Of a stretch of 64,000 nucleotides of DNA, positions 55,776-64,000 are shown piece by piece. The notes under the pieces were generated by a model. It did not search any database and was not told the DNA's origin. It saw only the letters and a list, made by a program, of their open reading frames with translations. The number at the start of each line of letters is the position of its first letter. Position 1 is the first letter of the stretch. The translations under genes and the position numbers were made by a program. Source of the DNA: Pachypanchax playfairii (taxonomy: Eukaryota; Chordata; Actinopteri; Cyprinodontiformes; Aplocheilidae). The stretch spans positions 628,060 through 692,059 of the forward strand of contig SSNP01000135.1 in assembly GCA_006937955.1 (NCBI GenBank). The letters are read 5' to 3'.

Positions 55776-57014
55776 CACTACATTACCAAAAGTATTCTCT
55801 CACCTGCCTTTACTCATACTATCTTACTCATCCCATTCCTAACCCATAGAGTTCGATGTCGGTCCATCTTTTGCAGCTATTACAGCTTCAACTCTTCTGG
55901 GAAGGCTGTCCACAAGGTTGAGGAGAGTGTTTATAGGAATTTTTGACCATTCTTCCAAAAGTGGATTGGTGAGGTCACACACTGATGTTGGTCGAGAAGG
56001 CCTGGCTCTCAGTCTCCGCTCCAATTCATCCCAAAGGTGTTCTATCGGGTTCAAGTCAGGACTCTGTGCAGGCCAGTCAAGTTCATCCACACCAGACTCT
56101 GTCATCCATGTCTTTATGGACCTTGCTTTGTGCACTGGTGCACAGTCATGTTGGAAGAGGAAGGGGCCCACTCCAAACTGTTCCCACAAGGTTGGGAGCA
56201 TGGAATTGTCGAAAATGCTTTGGTATCCTGAAGCATTCAAAGTTCCTTTCACTGGAACTAAGGGACCAAGCCCAGCTCCTGAAAAACAACCCCATACCAT
56301 AATTCCTCCTCCACTAAATTTCACAGTCGGCACAATGCAGTCTGAAATGTACCGTTCTCCTGGCAACCTCCAAACCCAGACTCGTCCATCAGATTGCCAA
56401 ATGGAAAAGCGTGATTCATCACTCCAGAGAACGCGTCTCCACTGCTCTATAGGCCAGTGGTGGCGTGCTTTACACCATTGCATCCGACGCTTTGCATTGC
56501 ACTTGGTGATGTGTGGCTTGGCTGCAGCTGCTCGGCCATGGAAACCCATTCCATGAAGCTCTCTGCGTACTGTACTTGGGCTAATCTGAAGGTCACATGA
56601 AGTTTGTAGCTCTGTAGCAATTGACTGTGCAGAAAGTCGGCGACCTCTTTGCACTATGCGCTTCAGCATCCGCTGACCCCTCTCCGTCACTTTACGTGGC
56701 CTACCACTTCGTGGCTGAGTTGCTGTTGTTCCCAAACGCTTCCATTTTGTTATAATAGAGCTGACAGTTGACTGTGGAATATTTAGGAGCGAGGAAATTT
56801 CACGACTGGATTTGTTGCACAGGTGGCATCCTATGGCAGTTCCACGCTGGAATTCACTGAGCTCCTGAGAGCGGCCCATTCTTTCACAAATGTCTTGCTT
56901 CACAGTCTGCATGCCTGAGTGCTTGACTTTATACACCTGTGGCCAGGCCAAGTGATTAGGACACCTGATTCTGATCATTTGAATGGGTGAGCGAATACTT
57001 TTGGTAATATAGTG
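55776..57014 (-). mobile_element. Complete Tc1-like transposon, lineage C
   Basis: 1239 bp with short TIRs: CACTACATTACCAAAAGTAT on the left and, inward from the right, CACTATATTACCAAAAGTAT. TA on both sides (55774-55775 and 57015-57016). Inserted in a TA-rich palindrome. Unrelated at sequence level to the 1602-bp copies. Confidence 0.95.
55839..56879 (-). CDS. Tc1-like transposase, lineage C (intact)
   Basis: 346 residues from ATG at 56879 (MGRSQELSEFQRGTAIGCHL). I chose this start over the longer upstream frame because it is the family start and lies inside the element. A helix-turn-helix at about residues 7-48 is followed by the GRPR-like linker PRSGRPRKV at 57-65 and a second DNA-binding region to about 115. 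The catalytic residues are D154 (WSDES), D245 (QHDCAPVH) and E280 (NPIEH), with 34 residues between the last two (DD34E). No stop or frameshift is visible, and the length is normal. The C-terminus reads DGPTSNSMG. The gene fills the element, its stop lying about 60 bp from the low-coordinate end. Confidence 0.93.
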   Translation of the reverse strand: MGRSQELSEFQRGTAIGCHLCNKSSREISSLLNIPQSTVSSIITKWKRLGTTATQPRSGRPRKVTERGQRMLKRIVQRGRRLSAQSIATELQTSCDLQISPSTVRRELHGMGFHGRAAAAKPHITKCNAKRRMQWCKARHHWPIEQWRRVLWSDESRFSIWQSDGRVWVWRLPGERYISDCIVPTVKFSGGGIMVWGCFSGAGLGPLVPVKGTLNASGYQSIFDNSMLPTLWEQFGVGPFLFQHDCAPVHKARSIKTWMTESGVDELDWPAQSPDLNPIEHLWDELERRLRARPSRPTSVCDLTNPLLEEWSKIPINTLLNLVDSLPRRVEAVIAAKDGPTSNSMG

Positions 57015-57344
57015 TATATACAGTATATATATATAAGACAAAAATGCATGCAAACACACACACACATCTACCATTGCCTCTTTCTCTTTTTTCAGTAGGC
57101 TATATATTGGACTTCATATTTACTCTATACAACTAGTAATTACACATCTCACATCAAATGATCACTTTGGTTGTAAGATTCAGATAATTTATTAAATGTC
57201 TGATTTTTGTCAATGAGGTTAAGAAAGAAGACTATTTATTTTTGCCCTCCCTTCTCTGTTAATACATGTGATGATCAGTGATCAGCTGTTATGCGCTGCT
57301 GTACGCACTGATGATCAGTGATCAATGATCAGCGCTGCTGATGG

Positions 57345-58250
57345 TGTGAAAAGGGAAAAACATCCAGTATGCTGCAGTCCTGTGGGTGAAAATGCCTTGT
57401 TGATGCTAGAGGTCAGAGGAGAATGGGCCGACTGATTCAAGCTGATTCAAGAGCAACTTTGACTGAAATAACCACTCATTACAACCGAGGAATGCAGCAA
57501 AGCATTTGTGAAGCCACAACACACACAACTTTGAGGCGGATGGGCTACAACAGCAGAAGACCCCACCGGGTACCACTCATCTCCACTACAAATAGGAAAA
57601 AGAAGCTACAATTTGCACGAGCTCTCCAAAATCGGACAGTTGAAGACTGGAAAAATGTTGCCTGGTTTGATGAGTCTCGATTTCTGTTGAGACATTCAAA
57701 TGGTAGAGTCCAAATTTGGTGTAAACAGAATGAGAACATGGATCCATCATGCCTTGTTACCACTGTGCAGGCTGGTGGTGGTGGTGTAATGGTGTGGGGG
57801 ATGTTTTCTTGGCACACTTTAGGCCCCTTAGTGCCAATTGGGCTACCTGAGCATTGTTTCTGACCCTTTCCATCCCTTCATGACCACCATGTACCCATCC
57901 TCTAATGGCTACTTCCAGCAGGATAATGCATCATGTCAAATCATTTCAAATTGGTTTCTTGAACATGACAATGAGTTCACTGTACTACAATGGCCCCCAC
58001 ACTCACCAGATCTCAACCAGATAGAGCATCTTTGGGATGTGGTGGAACGGAAGCTTCGTGCCTTGGACGTGCATCCCACAAATCTCCATCAACTGTTAGA
58101 TGCTATCCTATCAATATGGGCCAACATTTCTAAAGAATGCTTTCACCACCTTGCTGAATCAATGCCACATAGAATTAAGGCAGTTCTGAAGGCGAAAGGG
58201 GGTCAAAAACCGTATTAGTATGGTGTTCCTAATAATCCTTTAGGTGAGTA
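57345..58250 (+). mobile_element. 5'-truncated Tc1-like element, lineage D
   Basis: Homology to the DD36E elements begins abruptly near 57347. The 3' end has its own TIR, CCTAATAATCCTTTAGGTGA, close to a TA at about 58249. The 5' TIR and the first helix-turn-helix are missing. The TIR differs from the 34663 and 40033 copies, so this is a sister family. Confidence 0.8.
57385..58218 (+). pseudogene. DD36E-related Tc1 transposase, decayed
   Basis: Reads ARGQRRMGRLIQADSRATLT through GGGGVMVWGMFSWHTLGPLV, then breaks near 57838. It resumes in another frame with GYLSIVSDPFHPFMTTMYPS and ends at KAKGGQKPY. The N-terminal 60 or so residues are missing. The motif around the first Asp is WFDES (usually WSDES). 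The second has QQDNASCQ with about three residues of HKAG lost, and the third is NQIEHLW for NPIEHLW. So it is truncated, frameshifted and changed next to all three catalytic residues. Confidence 0.85.
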
Positions 58251-58259
58251 TAGATGTAA

Positions 58260-59480
58260 AAAGGAAGAATTTAAAAGCACAATATTTCTACTTTAATATT
58301 GAAATCTGTGTTTTAAATCTTTAATTGCCCATTTTTATGCCATATAGATTATAACAGAAATGAAAATGGATAAATTCCTCTTTCTTACAATAATTTTTCT
58401 ATCCCAAAGAAAACCTGCTCAGGTTGAGTCTGACATTTTATTCAAACAAAGTTCAGATGTTTTAATTAACTAAATGTGTCTTATCTAATTTTTACAATCA
58501 GCCAAAGCTCACATTAGAAAGATATGTTAATGTTTAGCCAGGTAGTTAATGAGAGGAGGGGTTGATGGGGGCTGGTTGTGTAATTGTGTGTGTGTTGGGG
58601 GGATGATTTGGCCAGAGAGGACATTTTTCACAGATTTAAATTAACACAGGGACTAGTGCTGATGATACCTCACTAAGTGATAAAACTTTTTCTCAGAGGA
58701 CCAAAATAGCTCCAGTATCACGTGTTCCAAGTGGAGGAGAAGAGGTGTGGCCTGATGGGACGTTTTTTATAGAAGAGTGTCTGTGAGCTGATAAGTGGCA
58801 GATACAGGCTTTACACTTGGCCGGAGCATATCGGTAATAGCTCCAGGAGCACCATGTGTATTAACTCCAGTGGAGGAGTTTGAGGAGCAGGAAAAAGTGT
58901 TTCTGAGTGCGGTCTGAGGAGGGTGACGCTCATCTCTGGAAGAGTGCAGGTCTGCGGCGGGGACTATCTGCTGTGGAACAGATGTACCAGTCACAGAGGC
59001 TGAGGATGCAATCACACCTCCTGTTTTTTCTATTCTTTTTTTTTGTGGACAGATGGAGGAAGTTGAGTGGGTGTAGCTCATTCTCTGCTGTGCTTGTTCA
59101 ACTTCTGTTGCAAACAAAATGACACAAGAGTGTGTACTTTGAGGTAATGGGGATTTTTGTTGTTTTATATTGTAAGCAATATAGGAAGAGAATGTGCGCT
59201 TGATTTGGTTTATGTTTGATAGTTCACAGAAAGATAAAAATGTACCATTCGTTTTCAGGGTTTGGGAACTTTTATAGGAGGAATTTGGCTCTTAGGAAAA
59301 CAAAAATCCAACATTAAAATGTTAATGCATTAACAAAAATGTCAGCATGACAACAGCAAAAAGAAAATCTAAACTTAAATCTAAAATCTTTTGTTGATGC
59401 GAGAGCATAATGAAAGAATAACAACCAAAAATTCACAAACAATGACAGAACTATTAAAAAGAACTTTCAGTTATACTTAT
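58260..59480. other. No recognisable feature
   Basis: A 116-codon minus-strand frame at 58767-59117, Ser/Thr-rich, matches no family I know. The rest is AT-rich. Confidence 0.4.
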
Positions 59481-59481
59481 C

Positions 59482-59780
59482 ATTTTAAAAATTGCAAGTA
59501 CTTGTATGACTCCCAAAGCGCTTTACTCTACAGTTTTGTCATTCACCCATTTACACTCACATGTTTGGTGATAAACTACACACATATTGTACCCACAGCT
59601 GTCCTGGAACACACACAATGACAGAACCCTCCGTCCACCACCAAACAGGCTAAGTGGGTGAAGTGTCTCGCCCAAGGACACAATGGCTAAGCAATCTTTT
59701 TCTGGGCGGAGTGCGGATTCAAGCCGGTGACCCTCTGGTTACCAGACGACCCGCTCTACCTCCTGAGCCACGGCTGCTCA
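59482..59780 (-). repeat. tRNA-derived SINE
   Basis: On the minus strand GAGCAGCCGTGGCTCAGGAGG carries the A box, with GGCTTGAATCC as a changed B box. The body has GTGTCCTTGGGCGAGACACTTC and the AAAGCGCTTTGGGAGTCATA core shared in outline with the SINEs at 30.5 and 41.8 kb. Confidence 0.75.
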
Positions 59781-59849
59781 GATAATAATGTGAAAATAAA
59801 ATAAGATTGCATGCATTTAAAAGTATGCAAGTCATAGCAGTGACCTCAA

Positions 59850-60300
59850 CATCAGATTAAATGTACAATAAATTTGGCAGTACCGGTGCACTGCTGGTTC
59901 AAAGTCAGTAGGGTCAATTACTTTCTCATAATACAGGTGCTGCATTCTCTCCTACAGCAAGTTGGCCCACTGTTTTTGTAACTGGTCTTTGAGATTCAGC
60001 AAATCAGCACTGGATTAGAGTTGACGTCCAAGCTGTTCCTCTATAAATTCAACTAGTGAAAGATTGGGAGACCTGAATGGCCACAGGATGACCTCAGCAT
60101 GACCCTGGCAGATCATAGACTCATTTGTAGAGAGGTGTCTTGCTGAAAGACTGTGTTGTATTGTCTCAGGAAATACAGGGTATGTGGACAAAGTATGTCA
60201 CTGCCATGGTATTGGAGCATGGAACTGTGCCATTAGGGTTGTCCACATCACAACCAGTGGGGTCCTGAAAACATACCCTGTGGTCCCGACACCATAATAC
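59850..60300 (-). pseudogene. Decayed Tc1-like transposase C-terminus
   Basis: Minus-strand translation near 59930-60110 gives RHLSTNESMICQGHAE-like text, WPFRSPNLS, a VEFIEEQLGRQL segment where NPIEHLWDxLxRR would stand, and WANLLQERMQHLYYE. The order fits a Tc1-family C-terminus, but all motifs are eroded and stops are present. Limits are approximate; the plus-strand text to about 60.6 kb may belong to the same element. Confidence 0.5.
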
Positions 60301-62232
60301 TTGGAAAAATGCTGGCGTATCTCCCCACAACACTCATAGGATTGTTCATCTCTCCTCATTTCAGCCATATTCAACATAAGTGGTCATCCTTAATCTTGCA
60401 GACCTAAGATTCTTTGTGGAACATGGTGCAATGTCGCTTTTCATCAGTTCATGCCTCCTGGTGATAGTACAGCTCAAAATGTAATCATTGCTAATCTGGT
60501 GTTAAGCCTGCACATTGGACAATGAAGTGTCAACCTAATGCCAGTGGTCAAGATGCCTTGAGAGATGATTTGATGTGCTGCAAAGAGTCCAGCACCTGTG
60601 CCACATTGTAGCCACTAATTTCATGGGGTCAAACTGAGTATGCAATTAAACAATTCCTCCTTTTTGTGGTCTGACTTTAGTGCTGGAACCTGCATGACAT
60701 GTGGGTGTGTATGTGCCCTCACTCAATCATGCAACCATCATGCAAATCCACAAGGCAACCCATATCAAAATCAGTCTGTCATTTGTCAGGCATACACTGT
60801 GCTCAAGGCAGTTCCATGATCGCAGATTTACTCCTCCAGTAATGCCACACCTAAACTCTTCTTAATCTGTTTTAGACATACCAGATCCTTGCCAATCAAA
60901 TAATTTACATTACACACTTTTATAGGTTTACTATTTGTGTAACATCAATGTGGCATTGGGATTCTATATGCCCTACTTCAAGTTTTTCAACGTTTGAAAT
61001 GCAAAATTCGGTTGATTAAAACTTTTTTTCCTCCTAAACTGCAAACATTACTGTCAGCACTTTATCTTGGGGCCTTAAGCACAGCGTCCAGAAGTGCAGC
61101 CATTTGCACTTTTTATAAGCTTTATCCCCACCTAGTTATTCTAAGATCTGCTACTAAATTTGTCCCTCATTCCCTCTCCCTAAGCTTAAGCCATCAGCCC
61201 AGTAATACAGCTTCAAGAGCACATCTCCAACCAACTTATTTATTTATATATGTGTCTGCCTTTGGTTCAGACAACCACATTGCTGAGGTGCAGAACAGTG
61301 TGAGCTGAGGAGGGAGAGATGGTGCTTTAGTTCATGTGGTTTAAGTCTCAGTGGTGTAGCTTAGCTGTAAAGCATCCTGTTTGATTCTAGCCAAGGTCAT
61401 TTTAGTAAGTATTCATAATGCAAGTTTATTTTAATACAACAGAAAACTTTAAAAATATTTCTTTTAAATATTTACGTACAATATTGAGTGAAAGCACAAG
61501 TGTTTGAGAGAGATCTTCTCTCGGTAGAAATAATAATAATATCCTTCTGGTTTGTGACTCTTAGTACCTCTGTTCTATCTTTTGCCATTCTTGTTTTTTT
61601 TTTGTGAGAAAGTCATTTTAAAAAGTTCAACAAGAACTAAAATGTTAAAACTGTCTCACACACATCTTTCATGCTGTTTGATGTTTTTGAAGAAGGAGAG
61701 ATCTGTTTGCTCCTGGGAAAGCACACCCATGATACCATGTAAGATTCTGTTCTCACAATCTACACAGCTCCACAGAGTTACCTGCAGAGCTAGGGTTCTT
61801 TCATTGCCATGGTCCTGATGTCTAATGTTTTTGTGTTTCTGTATTTCAGTTGTAATGCTTTTCGTCTGTCTGTCAAAAACACAGCGAGGTGATATCTGGG
61901 TAGCTGCAGGCTATGAGGTAGAGCACCAAACTCTACCACTGTGCCTGCAGTCAGTGGAGAGAAGGGACGTCATGATGTGTCAACCGACATCACATCACGT
62001 TTGGCTCCCAGCAAGGCAAAGGTCTCTGGCCAGATAGATTCACATAAAAGACAAGATAAAAGAAACATCTTTAGTCCAATCCAGTCTGTATACTAAGACG
62101 CAATGGGGGCTAGGCCATCTCTGTATGCCTTTCACCTGGGAGATAATGCCTGGGACTGCAATCAAAACCTTGAGTCAGTCAAAGGAGGTGGTTTCATATC
62201 AAACAGTTTGTTTTACCAAGTGCTTATCCATC
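60301..62232. other. Mostly unassigned
   Basis: 60301-60620 may be the 5' part of the decayed Tc1. From 60620 on, no TIR, LINE or SINE signature and no credible exon. Confidence 0.4.
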
Positions 62233-62598
62233 CAACTTCTTCGACTTTATCTGGGGTCAGGTTGTAGAGGCAGCAGTCTGAACAGGGACACCCAGACTTG
62301 TCAATGCACACCTTCTGCAGCTCTTCAGGGGGGAGCTCAAGGAGTTCCCAGGCCAACCAAGAAAGATAGTCCCTTCAGCGTGTCCTAGGTCCTCCCAGGG
62401 ACTTCCTCTAAGTGGGACATCCCCAGAACACCCCCAGGGAGGCAACCAGGAGGCATTCTAAACAGATGCCCGAGTCACCTTAGCTGTCTCCACTCAACGT
62501 AGAGGACCAGCAGTTCTAATCTGAGCTCCTCCCAGGTGACCAAACTCCTCATCCTATCTCTAAGGGCGCCCTTAGAGTGCCCAGCCACCCTGTGGATT
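62233..62598 (-). pseudogene. Rex3 LINE 3' part
   Basis: Plus-strand text such as CTTCGACTTTATCTGGGGTC, AGCAGTCTGAACAGGGACAC and GAACACCCCCAGGGAGGCAA, ending CAGCCACCCTGTGGATTT, matches the 3' portion of Rex3 on the minus strand, just past the RT domain. It is diverged and has no open frame. Confidence 0.8.
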
Positions 62599-62649
62599 TT
62601 GTCCTTTCAGTCATAGTCAGAGACTCGTTAGTGGCACATAATAACGACC

Positions 62650-63480
62650 CGCTGCAGTGTGCGGGGATAGTGCGCTGATTACTCACGGTGAAGCCGAGAC
62701 TGTAGCTGCTTGAGGTGAGATCCGGAGGCACTGCAGCGGGGGTGGTGCTCCAGGAGTCGAGGCAGTGTGGTGAGGTCCGGGACGTGGTGCTGTCTCCACA
62801 GACATGACTGTGGCAGGGGTGACAGCAGCGCGCTCACCGGAGAGGTGTGGATCCAGAGGAGACCAGAGACAGACAGAGAGCCAGAGAGGGAGAGCGAGTT
62901 GCGTAATACCGCAACAGCGCTGGTGAACCCGTGGAGAGCCAGTCCTCTATATTGGCGGGTAGCTGACCACGCAGAGGTACTGGAACTGGAGGAACGCTCC
63001 AGGACATGGGACCGAGAACAGGGAGAGGAGAGCGGGTCATGGAGCTCACGACCGCAGAACCCCGTAGGAAAGGAGTCCTCGTTCCGGCGGGTTGATGACC
63101 ACGCAGAGGCACTCCAAAGCTGGAGGCGCTCCAGCATATGTGACTGAGAGAAAGGAAGAGAAGGCAGGTTAGTAATAACTAGCAATACGTCTGTCATATA
63201 AATAGTCCCTGGCCACTCTGTACCACAAGAAGGTTGTGGAAGAGTACGAACTGGCGCCTGTCTGTGGTTCCTCCTCTGATTAAATACCCAGCTCTCCTGA
63301 GCTGGGTAACGATCCACACCTGAAAACACTGATGACTGCCACGCCCTGTAAATGACAATTAGTGTCACAGAAAACCACACCACCCACCAGCTGCAGAGAT
63401 CCCAACAGTCACCAGTGAAACACAACTACAGAAAACCCCAAAAGCTATCACATAAAACCAAAACAAAACCCCAGACCCTG
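62650..63480 (-). repeat. Unclassified dispersed repeat, copy 2
   Basis: In reverse it runs from TGTCAGGGTCTGGGGTTTTG through GGGCGTGGCAGTCATCAGTG and CAGGAGAGCTGGGTATTTAA, with blocks in the same order as 53888-54760. It also holds two diverged tandem modules with TCCTGGAGCG and CTCTGCGTGGTCA. The long minus-strand frame (62679-63425) is Ser-rich and not a known protein. Confidence 0.6.
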
Positions 63481-63612
63481 ACAATAACTGTGTCTGATGA
63501 GAGATCACAGATTACAGGATTTGTCAAACCAACTAAAGTAAAAAAAATGCATTAAACTCTCATGACGACAACAGTTTGAACAAACATGCCAGTTGAGGTT
63601 TTATGTATTTAA

Positions 63613-64000
63613 AGGTCCTGTATCATGAAAAATCAACTTTTTGGAGCTTTTAACCATGTTGTGATGCTATTTCTTTATTTAAAAGACCTCCAGAGTGGTT
63701 TTGGGCTTAATTCATGCATTCCCGAGTAATCCTCCTGAAACCTGCGCTCTGAGCAGCTGCTTTACTCTCTCATGTAAAACGGCTGAATTGAGCCCCTCTT
63801 CGTCACACTGTCCTGACCAATCCCTGCTGCCCCTGTAGAAGGTACGAGGCGAGCTGTGAGAGTCCGAAACAATTTGTCAGGAGCTCATCACGGCAGATGT
63901 CTAACCTACAGCCCAGAGTTCCCACACTTCAACCACCTGCTGCTCTTTATTAGCATGAGCTGCTAATAAAGACTTATCAACTCGACCCTGCTAATCACAT
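63613..64000 (+). mobile_element. TTAA-flanked MITE, family 2, cut by window edge
   Basis: Starts AGGTCCTGTATCATGAAAAA after TTAA (63609-63612) and continues with ACTTTTTGGAGCTTTTAACC, matching the reversed right end of 22208-22339. The other end lies outside the window. Confidence 0.65.

Noticed and set aside
55918..56556. 212-codon frame antisense to lineage C transposase
   Set aside because: Shadow of the intact minus-strand gene.
58767..59117. 116-codon minus-strand frame as a host gene
   Set aside because: No recognisable domain, no splice or neighbour context; could not be supported.
62679..63425. 248-codon Ser-rich minus-strand frame as a gene
   Set aside because: Lies in a dispersed repeat, with a diverged relative at 53.9-54.7 kb whose frame is not conserved.
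9943..64000. A new defence or biosynthetic gene system
   Set aside because: No multi-gene cluster exists here; all recognisable proteins are transposases, reverse transcriptases or a gag fragment.

Overview
The window looks like intergenic or intronic DNA from a teleost fish, probably a percomorph. The evidence is the repeat content: Rex3/RTE and L2-type LINEs, tRNA-derived SINEs read on the minus strand, several fish-type Tc1 lineages, PIF/Harbinger derivatives, hAT and piggyBac elements, and a Ty3/gypsy remnant. I found no host protein-coding gene, rRNA, tRNA gene or CRISPR array that I could defend. Every recognisable protein is a transposase, a reverse transcriptase or a gag fragment. Only three of these reading frames are intact: two nearly identical 340-residue Tc1 transposases (8702-9724 and 45529-46551, plus strand) and a 346-residue transposase of another Tc1 lineage (55839-56879, minus strand).

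Layout. 0-10 kb: a TTAA-flanked MITE, a SINE, a LINE 3' end followed by a 27-bp minisatellite, a hAT element (3761-5469) holding a smaller TIR element, and the first intact Tc1 copy (8339-9940). 10-20 kb: a Harbinger derivative, LINE and gypsy fragments, and an old Rex3 copy split by a Harbinger-like element that itself holds a TTAA MITE, followed by a second Harbinger derivative. 20-30 kb: the most repeat-poor part, AT-rich, with small MITEs, a 50-base G run and stretches that look like conserved non-coding DNA. 30-34 kb: a third Harbinger derivative carrying a SINE and a 2.9-kb L2-type LINE. 34-45 kb: two disabled copies of a DD36E Tc1 lineage, LINE and Rex3 fragments, and a five-element nest at 39424-44376 (piggyBac, then hAT, then a DD36E Tc1, a SINE and a second hAT). 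45-51 kb: a LINE broken by the second intact Tc1 and by a Harbinger element, then another TTAA MITE and a second piggyBac remnant. 51-64 kb: unclassified dispersed repeats with minisatellites, a short Harbinger-like element, the third intact Tc1 lineage, two decayed Tc1 copies, a SINE, a Rex3 3' end and the edge of another TTAA MITE.

How the parts relate. The autonomous-looking Tc1 copies are the only likely active genes. Most other elements are non-autonomous or broken. Many insertions can be ordered in time because the target duplication or the empty site can be read directly from the sequence or from a sister copy elsewhere in the window. I found no new multi-gene system. What the window offers is a well-resolved stratigraphy of nested insertions.
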